Below are positions 1 through 13,735 of a DNA stretch of 64,000 nt, in pieces; the first letter of the stretch is position 1; each line of letters starts with the position of its first letter. A program made the position numbers and the translations under genes. The stretch is taken from NCBI GenBank assembly GCA_964036665.1, contig OZ038532.1:13968537-14032536 (forward strand). Reading direction: 5' to 3'. This DNA is from Gordius sp. MW1. Taxonomy: Eukaryota; Nematomorpha; Gordioida; Gordea; Gordiidae. The notes under the pieces are model-generated. The model ran no database searches and was not told the origin of the DNA. It worked only from the letters and a program-made list of their open reading frames with translations.

Positions 1-2215
1 TCGCAGCTTAAAACTCTTTTCGGAAGTCAATCGAGGATAATAGGATTCTCAAATTGGCTTACTTTTATATATTTTTTAATGCTCTTTTACATAGAATCGA
101 AAAAAATAAATATTTTTACCTCAAAATTTTTCACATATTTTTCTTTCAGCCGTATGCACCCGATGAAAGTTGTCTTTTTCAGACGTGGTTTCGATGATAA
201 AAAGTAAAAATTTATCAGAATCAGAAAACTATTACTTTGAAATCATGATCGAATAGAGCCATTTTCAAAAATTAAGCATCACGTTGCGATACAACAAACT
301 AATCGCAACAATAAAACGTTGTCTTTTGTCAAAATGATAGTTCTCGCAGCTTAAAACCTCTTTTCGGAAGTCAATCGAGGATAAAAGGATTCTCAAATTG
401 GCTTACTTTTATATACTTTTTCATGCTCTTTCACATAGAATTGAAAAAAATAAATATTCTTACCTCAAAATTTTTCACATATTTTTCTTTGAAACGTATT
501 CATCCGATGAAAGTTGTCGTTTTCAGACGTGGTTTCTATGATCCCAAGTAAAAATTTATCAGAATCAGAGAAATGTTACTTTATAATCATGATCGCATAG
601 TGCATTTTTGAAAAATTAAACACTCACGTTGCGATACAACAAACTAATCGCAACAATAAAACGTTGTCTTTTGTCAAAATGAATAGTTCTGGCAGCTTAA
701 AACCTCTTTTCGGAAGTAAATCGAGGATAATAGGATTCTCAAATTGGCTTACTTTTATAAATTTTTTCATGCTCTTTCACATAGAATTGAAAAAAATAAA
801 TATTTTTACCTCAAAATTTTTCACATATTTTTCTTTCAACCGTATGCATCCGATGAGAGTTGTCGTTTTCAGACGTGGTTTCGATGATAAAAAGTAAAAA
901 TTTATCAGAATCAGAAAACTATTACTTTAAAATCATGATCGCATAGTGTGCATTTGTGAAAAATTAAGCACTCACGTTGCGATACAACAAACTAATCGCA
1001 ACAATAAAACGTTGTCTTTTGTCAAAATGATAGTTCTCGCAGCTTAAAACCTCTTTTCGGAAGTCAATCGAGGATAATAGGATTCTCAAATTGGCTTACT
1101 TTTATATATTTTTTCATGCTCTTTCACATAGAATGGAAAAAATAAATATTCAACCTCAAAATTTTTCACATATTTTTCTTTGAACCGTATTCATCCGATG
1201 AAAGTTATCGTTTTCAGACGTGGTTTCTATGAACCCAAGTAAAAATTTATAAGAATCAGAGAAATGTTACTTTGAAATCATGATCGCATAGTGCATTTTT
1301 GAAAAATTAAACACTCACGTTGCGATACAACAAACTAATCGCAACAATAAAACGTTGTCTTTTGTCAAAATGAATAGTTCTGGCAGCTTAAAACCTCTTT
1401 TCGGAAGTAAATCGAGGATAATAGGATTCTCAAATTGGCTTACTTTTATATATTTTTTAATGCTCTTTCACATAGAATCGAAAAAAATAAATATTTTTAC
1501 CTCAAAATTTTTCACATATTTTTCTTTCAACCGTATGCATCCGATGAAAGTTGTCGTTTTCAGACGTGGTTTCGATGATAAAAAGTAAAAATTTATCAGA
1601 ATCAGAAAACTATTACTTTGAAATCATGATCGCATAGAGCCATTTTTAAAAATTAAGCATCACGTTGCGATACAACAAACTAATCGCAACAATAAAACGT
1701 TGTCTTTTGTCAAAATGATAGTTCTCGCAGCTTAAAACCTCTTTTCGGAAGTCAATCGAGGATAAAAGGATTCTCAAATTGGCTTACTTTTATATACTTT
1801 TTCATGCTCTTTCACATAGAATTGAAAAAAATAAATATTCTTACCTCAAAATTTTTCACATATTTTTCTTTGAAACGTATTCATCCGATGAAAGTTGTCG
1901 TTTTCAGACGTGGTTTCTATGATCCCAAGTAAAAATTTATCAGAATCAGAGAAATGTTACTTTATAATCATGATCGCATAGTGCATTTTTGAAAAATTAA
2001 ACACTCACGTTGCGATACAACAAACTAATCGCAACAATAAAACGTTGTCTTTTGTCAAAATGAATAGTTCTGGCAGCTTAAAACCTCTTTTCGGAAGTAA
2101 ATCGAGGATAATAGGATTCTCAAATTGGCTTACTTTTATATATTTTTTCATGCTCTTTCACATAGAATTGAAAAAAATAAATATTTTTACCTCAAAATTT
2201 TTCACATATTTTTCT
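1..2215. repeat. Array block: partial monomer plus six-monomer unit, copy 1
   Basis: The first 294 bases are the remainder of a monomer whose first 24 bp lie outside the window. It matches the unit starting at 7908, including the 1-nt loss in CTTAAAACTC and the CAGCCGTATGCACCC variant. From about 145 to 2215 the sequence matches 2216-4286 at a 2,071 bp offset (units 319, 664, 1012, 1355, 1700 and 2045 against 2390 onward). A and B monomers alternate here, giving a dimer period of about 690 bp. Confidence 0.85.
628..654. repeat. Conserved 8-bp inverted repeat in the monomer (representative copy)
   Basis: Arms GTTGCGAT and ATCGCAAC are exact reverse complements, separated by an 11-nt A/C-rich spacer. 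The element occupies consensus positions 310-336, so it begins 36 bp before each monomer anchor; it recurs near-identically throughout the array. It could be a protein-binding dyad or form a small hairpin in single-stranded DNA or RNA. Function is inference. No known site name is claimed. Confidence 0.9.
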
Positions 2216-4286
2216 TTCAGCCGTATGCACCCGATGAAAGTTGTCTTTTTCAGACGTGGTTTCGATGATAAAAAGTAAAAATTTATCAGAATCAGAAAAC
2301 TATTACTTTGAAATCATGATCGAATAGAGCCATTTTCAAAAATTAAGCATCACGTTGCGATACAACAAACTAATCGCAACAATAAAACGTTGTCTTTTGT
2401 CAAAATGATAGTTCTCGCAGCTTAAAACCTCTTTTCGGAAGTCAATCGAGGATAAAAGGATTCTCAAATTGGCTTACTTTTATATACTTTTTCATGCTCT
2501 TTCACATAGAATTGAAAAAAATAAATATTCTTACCTCAAAATTTTTCACATATTTTTCTTTGAAACGTATTCATCCGATGAAAGTTGTCGTTTTCAGACG
2601 TGGTTTCTATGATCCCAAGTAAAAATTTATCAGAATCAGAGAAATGTTACTTTATAATCATGATCGCATAGTGCATTTTTGAAAAATTAAACACTCACGT
2701 TGCGATACAACAAACTAATCGCAACAATAAAACGTTGTCTTTTGTCAAAATGAATAGTTCTGGCAGCTTAAAACCTCTTTTCGGAAGTAAATCGAGGATA
2801 ATAGGATTCTCAAATTGGCTTACTTTTATAAATTTTTTCATGCTCTTTCACATAGAATTGAAAAAAATAAATATTTTTACCTCAAAATTTTTCACATATT
2901 TTTCTTTCAACCGTATGCATCCGATGAGAGTTGTCGTTTTCAGACGTGGTTTCGATGATAAAAAGTAAAAATTTATCAGAATCACAAAACTATTACTTTA
3001 AAATCATGATCGCATAGTGTGCATTTGTGAAAAATTAAGCACTCACGTTGCGATACAACAAACTAATCGCAACAATAAAACGTTGTCTTTTGTCAAAATG
3101 ATAGTTCTCGCAGCTTAAAACCTCTTTTCGGAAGTCAATCGAGGATAATAGGATTCTCAAATTGGCTTACTTTTATATATTTTTTCATGCTCTTTCACAT
3201 AGAATGGAAAAAATAAATATTCAACCTCAAAATTTTTCACATATTTTTCTTTGAACCGTATTCATCCGATGAAAGTTATCGTTTTCAGACGTGGTTTCTA
3301 TGAACCCAAGTAAAAATTTATCAGAATCAGAGAAATGTTACTTTGAAATCATGATCGCATAGTGCATTTTTGAAAAATTAAACACTCACGTTGCGATACA
3401 ACAAACTAATCGCAACAATAAAACGTTGTCTTTTGTCAAAATGAATAGTTCTGGCAGCTTAAAACCTCTTTTCGGAAGTAAATCGAGGATAATAGGATTC
3501 TCAAATTGGCTTACTTTTATATATTTTTTAATGCTCTTTCACATAGAATCGAAAAAAATAAATATTTTTACCTCAAAATTTTTCACATATTTTTCTTTCA
3601 ACCGTATGCATCCGATGAAAGTTGTCGTTTTCAGACGTGGTTTCGATGATAAAAAGTAAAAATTTATCAGAATCAGAAAACTATTACTTTGAAATCATGA
3701 TCGCATAGAGCCATTTTTAAAAATTAAGCATCACGTTGCGATACAACAAACTAATCGCAACAATAAAACGTTGTCTTTTGTCAAAATGATAGTTCTCGCA
3801 GCTTAAAACCTCTTTTCGGAAGTCAATCAAGGATAAAAGGATTCTCAAATTGGCTTACTTTTATATACTTTTTCATGCTCTTTCACATAGAATTGAAAAA
3901 AATAAATATTCTTACCTCAAAATTTTTCACATATTTTTCTTTGAAACGTATTCATCCGATGAAAGTTGTCGTTTTCAGACGTGGTTTCTATGATCCCAAG
4001 TAAAAATTTATCAGAATCAGAGAAATGTTACTTTATAATCATGATCGCATAGTGCATTTTTGAAAAATTAAACACTCACGTTGCGATACAACAAACTAAT
4101 CGCAACAATAAAACGTTGTCTTTTGTCAAAATGAATAGTTCTGGCAGCTTAAAACCTCTTTTCGGAAGTAAATCGAGGATAATAGGATTCTCAAATTGGC
4201 TTACTTTTATATATTTTTTCATGCTCTTTCACATAGAATTGAAAAAAATAAATATTTTTACCTCAAAATTTTTCACATATTTTTCT
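2216..4286. repeat. Six-monomer unit, copy 2 of the 2,071 bp tandem duplication
   Basis: Begins and ends at about monomer position 170, not at a monomer edge. Differences from copy 1 are few: TCACAAAAC against TCAGAAAAC near 2984, TATAAGAATC against TATCAGAATC near 1250/3320, and TCAAGG against TCGAGG near 3829. Unit 3083 is 343 bp and unit 2735 is 348 bp, matching copy 1 exactly. A third copy of this segment lies at 8077-10147 inside the larger duplication. Confidence 0.85.
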
Positions 4287-7200
4287 TTCAACCGTATGCA
4301 TCCGATGAGAGTTGTTGTTTTCAGACGTGGTTTCGATGATAAAAAGTAAAAAATTATCAGAATCAGAAAACTATTACTTTAAAATCATGATCGCATAGTG
4401 CATTTTTGAAAAATTAAGCACTCACGTTGCGATACAACAAACTAATCGCAACAATAAAACGTTGTCTTTTGTCAAAATGAATAGTTCTCGCAGCTTAAAA
4501 CCTCTTTTCGGAAGTCAATCGAGGATAATAGGATTCTCAAATTGGCTTACTTTTATATATTTTTTCATGCTCTTTCACATAGAATGGAAAAAAATAAATA
4601 TTCTACCTCAAAATTTTTCACATATTTTTCTTTGAACCGTATTCATCCGATGAAAGTTATCGTTTTCAGATGTGGTTTCTATGAACCCAAGTAAAAATTT
4701 ATCAGAATCAGAGAAATGTTACTTTGAAATCATGATCGCATAGTGCATTTTTGAAAAATTAAACACTCACGTTGCGATACAACAAACTAATCGCAACAAT
4801 AAAACGTTGTCTTTTGTCAAAATGAATAGTTCTGGCAGCTTAAAACCTCTTTTCGGAAGTAAATCGAGGATAATAGGATTCTCAAATTGGCTTACTTTTA
4901 TATATTTTTTAATGCTCTTTCACATAGAATCGAAAAAAAAAATATTTTTACCTCAAAATTTTTCACATATTTTTCTTTCAACCGTATGCATCCGATGAAA
5001 GTTGTCGTTTTCAGACGTGGTTTCGATGATAAAAAGTAAAAATTTATCAGAATCAAAAAACTATTACTTTGAAATCATGATCGCATAGAGCCATTTTCAA
5101 AAATTAAGCATCACGTTGCGATACAACAAACTAATCGCAACAATAAAACGTTGTCTTTTGTCAAAATGATAGTTCTCGCAGCTTAAAACCTCTTTTCGGA
5201 AGTCAATCGAGGATAAAAGGATTCTCAAATTGGCTTACTTTTATATACTTTTTCATGCTCTTTCACATAGAATTGAAAAAAATAAATATTCTTACCTCAA
5301 AATTTTTCACATATTTTTCTTTGAAACGTATTCATCCGATGAAAGTTGTCGTTTTCAGACGTGGTTTCTATGATCCCAAGTAAAAATTTATCAGAATCAG
5401 AGAAATGTTACTTTATAATCATGATCGCATAGTGCATTTTTGAAAAATTAAACACTCACGTTGCGATACAACAAACTAATCGCAACAATAAAACGTTGTC
5501 TTTTGTCAAAATGAATAGTTCTGGCAGCTTAAAACCTCTTTTCAGAAGTAAATCGAGTATAATAGGATTCTCAAATTGGCTTACTTTAATATATTTTTTC
5601 ATGCTCTTTCACATAGAATTGAAAAAAATAAATATTTTTACCTCAAAATTTTTCACATATTTTTCTTTCAACCGTATGCATCCGATGAGAGTTGTTGTTT
5701 TCAGACGTGGTTTCGATGATAAAAAGTAAAAAATTATCAGAATCAGAAAACTATTACTTTAAAATCATGATCGCATAGTGCATTTTAGAAAAATTAAGCA
5801 CTCACGTTGCGATACAACATACTAATCGCAACAATAAAACGTTGTCTTTTGTCAAAATGATAGTTCTCGCAGCTTAAAACCTCTTTTCGGAAGTCAATCG
5901 AGTATAATAGGATTCTCAAATTGGCTTACTTTTATATATTTTTTCATGCTCTTTCACATAGAATCGAAAAAAATAAATATTTTTACCTCAAAATTTTTCA
6001 CATATTTTTCTTTGAACCGTATTCATCCGATGAAAGTTGTCGTTTTCAGACGTGGTTTCTATGATCCCAAGTAAAAATTTATCAGAATCAGAGAAATGTT
6101 ACTTTGAAATCATGATCGCATAGTGCATTTTTGAAAAATTAAGCACTCACGTTGCGATACAACAAACTAATCGCAACAATAAAACGTTGTCTTTTGTCAA
6201 AATGATAGTTCTCGCAGCTTAAAACCTCTTTTCGGAAGTTTATCGAGGATAATAGGATTCTCAAATTGGCTTACTTTTATATATTTTTTATGCTCTTTCA
6301 CATAGAATCGAAAAAAATAAATATTTTTACCTCGAAATTTTTCACATATTTTTCTTTCAACCGTATGCATCCGATGAAAGTTGTCGTTTCAGACGTGGTT
6401 TCGATGATAAAAAGTAAAAATTTATCAGAATCAGAAAACTATTACTTTAAAATCATGATCGCATAGTGCATTTTTGAAAAATTAAGCACTCACGTTACGA
6501 TACAACAAACTAATCGCAACAATAAAACGTTGTCTTTTGTCAAAATGATATCTCTCGCAGCTTAAAACCTCTTTTCGGAAGTCAATCGAGGATAATAAGA
6601 TTCTCAAATTGGCTTACTTTTATATATTTTTTCATGCTCTTTCACATAGAATTGAAAAAAATAAATATTTTTACCTCAAAATTTTTCACATATTTTTCTT
6701 TGAACCGTATTCATCCGATGAAAGTTGTCGTTTTCAGACGTGGTTTCTATGATCCCAAGTAAAAATTTATCAGAATCAGGGAAATGTTACTTTGAAATCA
6801 TGATCGCATAGTGCATTTTTGAAAAATTAAGCACTCACGTTGCGATACAACAAACTAATCGCAACAATAAAACGTTGTCTTTTGTCAAAATGAATAGTTC
6901 TGGCAGCTTAAAACCTCTTTTCGGAAGTAAATCGAGGATAAACGGATTCTCAAATTGGCTTACTTTTATATATTTTTTCATGCTCTTTCACATAGAATCG
7001 AAAAAAATAAATATTTTTACCTCAAATTTTTTCACATATTTTTCTTTCAACCGTATGCATCCGATGAGAGTTGTCGTTTTTAGACGTGGTTTAGATGATA
7101 AAAAGTAAAAATTTATCAGAATCAGAAAACTATTACTTTAAAATCATGATCGCATAGTGCATTTTTGAAAAATTAAGCACTCACGTTGCGATACAACAAA

Positions 7201-8076
7201 CTAATCGCAACAATAAAACGTTGTCTTTTGTCAAAATGATAGTTCTCGCAGCTTAAAACCTCTTTTCGGAAGTCAATCGAGGATAATAATATTCTCAAAT
7301 TGGCTTACTTTTATATAATTTTTTCATGCTCTTTCACATAGAATTGAAAAAAATAAATATTCTACCTCAAAATTTTTCACATATTTTTCTTTGAACCGTA
7401 TTTATCCGATGAAAGTTGTCGTTTTCAGACGTGGTTTCTATGAACCCAAGTAAAAATTTATCAGAATCAGAGAAATGTTACTTTGAAATCATGATCGCAT
7501 AGTGCATTTTTGAAAAATTAAACACTCACGTTGCGATACAACACTAATCGCAACAATAAAACGTTGTCTTTTGTCAAAATGAATAGTTCTGGCTGCTTAA
7601 AACCTCTTTTCGGAAGTAAATCGAGGATAATAGGATTCTCAAATTGGCTTACTTTTATATATTTTTTAATGCTCTTTCACATAGAATCGAAAAAATAAAC
7701 ATTTTTACCTCAAAATTTTTCACATATTTTTCTTTCAACCGTATGCATCCGATGAAAGTTGTCGTTTTCAGACGTGGTTTCGATGATAAAAAGTAAAAAT
7801 TTATCAGAATCAGAAAACTATTACTTTGAAATCATGATCGCATAGAGCCATTTTCAAAAATTAAGCATCACGTTGCGATACAACAAACTAATCGCAACAA
7901 TAAAACGTTGTCTTTTGTCAAAATGATAGTTCTCGCAGCTTAAAACTCTTTTCGGAAGTCAATCGAGGATAATAGGATTCTCAAATTGGCTTACTTTTAT
8001 ATATTTTTTAATGCTCTTTTACATAGAATCGAAAAAAATAAATATTTTTACCTCAAAATTTTTCACATATTTTTCT
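2216..8076. repeat. 17-monomer block, copy 1 of a 5,861 bp tandem duplication
   Basis: Every monomer start from 2390 to 7908 has a partner 5,861 bp downstream (8251 to 13769), and every rare variant is shared. Examples are the type C unit at 6187, the GATATCTCTCGCAG start at 6530, the A-run shortening at 4930, the ACAACACTAATC spacer loss at 7540, and GGCTGC at 7592. The boundary is at about monomer position 170 in the unit at 2045. Confidence 0.9.
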
Positions 8077-11000
8077 TTCAGCCGTATGCACCCGATGAAA
8101 GTTGTCTTTTTCAGACGTGGTTTCGATGATAAAAAGTAAAAATTTATCAGAATCAGAAAACTATTACTTTGAAATCATGATCGAATAGAGCCATTTTCAA
8201 AAATTAAGCATCACGTTGCGATACAACAAACTAATCGCAACAATAAAACGTTGTCTTTTGTCAAAATGATAGTTCTCGCAGCTTAAAACCTCTTTTCGGA
8301 AGTCAATCGAGGATAAAAGGATTCTCAAATTGGCTTACTTTTATATACTTTTTCATGCTCTTTCACATAGAATTGAAAAAAATAAATATTCTTACCTCAA
8401 AATTTTTCACATATTTTTCTTTGAAACGTATTCATCCGATGAAAGTTGTCGTTTTCAGACGTGGTTTCTATGATCCCAAGTAAAAATTTATCAGAATCAG
8501 AGAAATGTTACTTTATAATCATGATCGCATAGTGCATTTTTGAAAAATTAAACACTCACGTTGCGATACAACAAACTAATCGCAACAATAAAACGTTGTC
8601 TTTTGTCAAAATGAATAGTTCTGGCAGCTTAAAACCTCTTTTCGGAAGTAAATCGAGGATAATAGGATTCTCAAATTGGCTTACTTTTATAAATTTTTTC
8701 ATGCTCTTTCACATAGAATTGAAAAAAATAAATATTTTTACCTCAAAATTTTTCACATATTTTTCTTTCAACCGTATGCATCCGATGAGAGTTGTCGTTT
8801 TCAGACGTGGTTTCGATGATAAAAAGTAAAAATTTATCAGAATCAGAAAACTATTACTTTAAAATCATGATCGCATAGTGTGCATTTGTGAAAAATTAAG
8901 CACTCACGTTGCGATACAACAAACTAATCGCAACAATAAAACGTTGTCTTTTGTCAAAATGATAGTTCTCGCAGCTTAAAACCTCTTTTCGGAAGTCAAT
9001 CGAGGATAATAGGATTCTCAAATTGGCTTACTTTTATATATTTTTTCATGCTCTTTCACATAGAATGGAAAAAATAAATATTCAACCTCAAAATTTTTCA
9101 CATATTTTTCTTTGAACCGTATTCATCCGATGAAAGTTATCGTTTTCAGACGTGGTTTCTATGAACCCAAGTAAAAATTTATCAGAATCAGAGAAATGTT
9201 ACTTTGAAATCATGATCGCATAGTGCATTTTTGAAAAATTAAACACTCACGTTGCGATACAACAAATTAATCGCAACAATAAAACGTTGTCTTTTGTCAA
9301 AATGAATAGTTCTGGCAGCTTAAAACCTCTTTTCGGAAGTAAATCGAGGATAATAGGATTCTCAAATTGGCTTACTTTTATATATTTTTTAATGCTCTTT
9401 CACATAGAATCGAAAAAAATAAATATTTTTACCTCAAAATTTTTCACATATTTTTCTTTCAACCGTATGCATCCGATGAAAGTTGTCGTTTTCAGACGTG
9501 GTTTCGATGATAAAAAGTAAAAATTTATCAGAATCAGAAAACTATTACTTTGAAATCATGATCGCATAGAGCCATTTTTAAAAATTAAGCATCACGTTGC
9601 GATACAACAAACTAATCGCAACAATAAAACGTTGTCTTTTGTCAAAATGATAGTTCTCGCAGCTTAAAACCTCTTTTCGGAAGTCAATCAAGGATAAAAG
9701 GATTCTCAAATTGGCTTACTTTTATATACTTTTTCATGCTCTTTCACATAGAATTGAAAAAAATAAATATTCTTACCTCAAAATTTTTCACATATTTTTC
9801 TTTGAAACGTATTCATCCGATGAAAGTTGTCGTTTTCAGACGTGGTTTCTATGATCCCAAGTAAAAATTTATCAGAATCAGAGAAATGTTACTTTATAAT
9901 CATGATCGCATAGTGCATTTTTGAAAAATTAAACACTCACGTTGCGATACAACAAACTAATCGCAACAATAAAACGTTGTCTTTTGTCAAAATGAATAGT
10001 TCTGGCAGCTTAAAACCTCTTTTCGGAAGTAAATCGAGGATAATAGGATTCTCAAATTGGCTTACTTTTATATATTTTTTCATGCTCTTTCACATAGAAT
10101 TGAAAAAAATAAATATTTTTACCTCAAAATTTTTCACATATTTTTCTTTCAACCGTATGCATCCGATGAGAGTTGTTGTTTTCAGACGTGGTTTCGATGA
10201 TAAAAAGTAAAAAATTATCAGAATCAGAAAACTATTACTTTAAAATCATGATCGCATAGTGCATTTTTGAAAAATTAAGCACTCACGTTGCGATACAACA
10301 AACTAATCGCAACAATAAAACGTTGTCTTTTGTCAAAATGAATAGTTCTCGCAGCTTAAAACCTCTTTTCGGAAGTCAATCGAGGATAATAGGATTCTCA
10401 AATTGGCTTACTTTTATATATTTTTTCATGCTCTTTCACATAGAATGGAAAAAAATAAATATTCTACCTCAAAATTTTTCACATATTTTTCTTTGAACCG
10501 TATTCATCCGATGAAAGTTATCGTTTTCAGATGTGGTTTCTATGAACCCAAGTAAAAATTTATCAGAATCAGAGAAATGTTACTTTGAAATCATGATCGC
10601 ATAGTGCATTTTTGAAAAATTAAACACTCACGTTGCGATACAACAAACTAATCGCAACAATAAAACGTTGTCTTTTGTCAAAATGAATAGTTCTGGCAGC
10701 TTAAAACCTCTTTTCGGAAGTAAATCGAGGATAATAGGATTCTCAAATTGGCTTACTTTTATATATTTTTTAATGCTCTTTCACATAGAATCGAAAAAAA
10801 AAATATTTTTACCTCAAAATTTTTCACATATTTTTCTTTCAACCGTATGCATCCGATGAAAGTTGTCGTTTTCAGACGTGGTTTCGATGATAAAAAGTAA
10901 AAATTTATCAGAATCAAAAAACTATTACTTTGAAATCATGATCGCATAGAGCCATTTTCAAAAATTAAGCATCACGTTGCGATACAACAAACTAATCGCA

Positions 11001-13735
11001 ACAATAAAACGTTGTCTTTTGTCAAAATGATAGTTCTCGCAGCTTAAAACCTCTTTTCGGAAGTCAATCGAGGATAAAAGGATTCTCAAATTGGCTTACT
11101 TTTATATACTTTTTCATGCTCTTTCACATAGAATTGAAAAAAATAAATATTCTTACCTCAAAATTTTTCACATATTTTTCTTTGAAACGTATTCATCCGA
11201 TGAAAGTTGTCGTTTTCAGACGTGGTTTCTATGATCCCAAGTAAAAATTTATCAGAATCAGAGAAATGTTACTTTATAATCATGATCGCATAGTGCATTT
11301 TTGAAAAATTAAACACTCACGTTGCGATACAACAAACTAATCGCAACAATAAAACGTTGTCTTTTGTCAAAATGAATAGTTCTGGCAGCTTAAAACCTCT
11401 TTTCAGAAGTAAATCGAGTATAATAGGATTCTCAAATTGGCTTACTTTAATATATTTTTTCATGCTCTTTCACATAGAATTGAAAAAAATAAATATTTTT
11501 ACCTCAAAATTTTTCACATATTTTTCTTTCAACCGTATGCATCCGATGAGAGTTGTTGTTTTCAGACGTGGTTTCGATGATAAAAAGTAAAAAATTATCA
11601 GAATCAGAAAACTATTACTTTAAAATCATGATCGCATAGTGCATTTTAGAAAAATTAAGCACTCACGTTGCGATACAACATACTAATCGCAACAATAAAA
11701 CGTTGTCTTTTGTCAAAATGATAGTTCTCGCAGCTTAAAACCTCTTTTCGGAAGTCAATCGAGTATAATAGGATTCTCAAATTGGCTTACTTTTATATAT
11801 TTTTTCATGCTCTTTCACATAGAATCGAAAAAAATAAATATTTTTACCTCAAAATTTTTCACATATTTTTCTTTGAACCGTATTCATCCGATGAAAGTTG
11901 TCGTTTTCAGACGTGGTTTCTATGATCCCAAGTAAAAATTTATCAGAATCAGAGAAATGTTACTTTGAAATCATGATCGCATAGTGCATTTTTGAAAAAT
12001 TAAGCACTCACGTTGCGATACAACAAACTAATCGCAACAATAAAACGTTGTCTTTTGTCAAAATGATAGTTCTCGCAGCTTAAAACCTCTTTTCGGAAGT
12101 TTATCGAGGATAATAGGATTCTCAAATTGGCTTACTTTTATATATTTTTTATGCTCTTTCACATAGAATCGAAAAAAATAAATATTTTTACCTCGAAATT
12201 TTTCACATATTTTTCTTTCAACCGTATGCATCCGATGAAAGTTGTCGTTTCAGACGTGGTTTCGATGATAAAAAGTAAAAATTTATCAGAATCAGAAAAC
12301 TATTACTTTAAAATCATGATCGCATAGTGCATTTTTGAAAAATTAAGCACTCACGTTACGATACAACAAACTAATCGCAACAATAAAACGTTGTCTTTTG
12401 TCAAAATGATATCTCTCGCAGCTTAAAACCTCTTTTCGGAAGTCAATCGAGGATAATAAGATTCTCAAATTGGCTTACTTTTATATATTTTTTCATGCTC
12501 TTTCACATAGAATTGAAAAAAATAAATATTTTTACCTCAAAATTTTTCACATATTTTTCTTTGAACCGTATTCATCCGATGAAAGTTGTCGTTTTCAGAC
12601 GTGGTTTCTATGATCCCAAGTAAAAATTTATCAGAATCAGGGAAATGTTACTTTGAAATCATGATCGCATAGTGCATTTTTGAAAAATTAAGCACTCACG
12701 TTGCGATACAACAAACTAATCGCAACAATAAAACGTTGTCTTTTGTCAAAATGAATAGTTCTGGCAGCTTAAAACCTCTTTTCGGAAGTAAATCGAGGAT
12801 AAACGGATTCTCAAATTGGCTTACTTTTATATATTTTTTCATGCTCTTTCACATAGAATCGAAAAAAATAAATATTTTTACCTCAAATTTTTTCACATAT
12901 TTTTCTTTCAACCGTATGCATCCGATGAGAGTTGTCGTTTTTAGACGTGGTTTAGATGATAAAAAGTAAAAATTTATCAGAATCAGAAAACTATTACTTT
13001 AAAATCATGATCGCATAGTGCATTTTTGAAAAATTAAGCACTCACGTTGCGATACAACAAACTAATCGCAACAATAAAACGTTGTCTTTTGTCAAAATGA
13101 TAGTTCTCGCAGCTTAAAACCTCTTTTCGGAAGTCAATCGAGGATAATAATATTCTCAAATTGGCTTACTTTTATATAATTTTTTCATGCTCTTTCACAT
13201 AGAATTGAAAAAAATAAATATTCTACCTCAAAATTTTTCACATATTTTTCTTTGAACCGTATTTATCCGATGAAAGTTGTCGTTTTCAGACGTGGTTTCT
13301 ATGAACCCAAGTAAAAATTTATCAGAATCAGAGAAATGTTACTTTGAAATCATGATCGCATAGTGCATTTTTGAAAAATTAAACACTCACGTTGCGATAC
13401 AACACTAATCGCAACAATAAAACGTTGTCTTTTGTCAAAATGAATAGTTCTGGCTGCTTAAAACCTCTTTTCGGAAGTAAATCGAGGATAATAGGATTCT
13501 CAAATTGGCTTACTTTTATATATTTTTTAATGCTCTTTCACATAGAATCGAAAAAATAAACATTTTTACCTCAAAATTTTTCACATATTTTTCTTTCAAC
13601 CGTATGCATCCGATGAAAGTTGTCGTTTTCAGACGTGGTTTCGATGATAAAAAGTAAAAATTTATCAGAATCAGAAAACTATTACTTTGAAATCATGATC
13701 GCATAGAGCCATTTTCAAAAATTAAGCATCACGCT
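8077..13735. repeat. 17-monomer block, copy 2 of the 5,861 bp tandem duplication
   Basis: Matches 2216-7874 nearly base for base. Differences seen by eye include AACAAATTAATC near 9265 and CACGCTGCG near 13733. Similarity to copy 1 breaks between about 13,733 and 13,800, where the unit at 13769 has CGCGGC and a different right half. The closeness of the copies implies a recent unequal exchange, or an assembly duplication that reads would have to exclude. Confidence 0.9.

Noticed and set aside
1..345. Ancient half-monomer duplication inside the 345 bp unit
   Set aside because: GTTGTC with following TTTT occurs twice per monomer, about 195 bp apart, but similarity does not extend convincingly and the offset is not half the monomer.
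709..726. CENP-B-box-like string TTCGGAAGTAAATCGAG
   Set aside because: The core requires TTCG, a fixed A, then CGGG at set spacing. Here the second CG is displaced by 2 bp, reads CGAG, and the fixed A is T.
876..890. Pol III B-box-like GGTTTCGATGAT
   Set aside because: An extra T interrupts GGTTCGA, the CC end is missing, and no A box or T-run terminator lies at suitable spacing. Many monomers have GGTTTCTATG instead.
664..897. Short open frames of 63-98 codons on the + strand as a repeated protein family
   Set aside because: They use a TTG start, appear and vanish with 1-5 bp indels, lack any domain, and sit in satellite monomers equally conserved without the frame.
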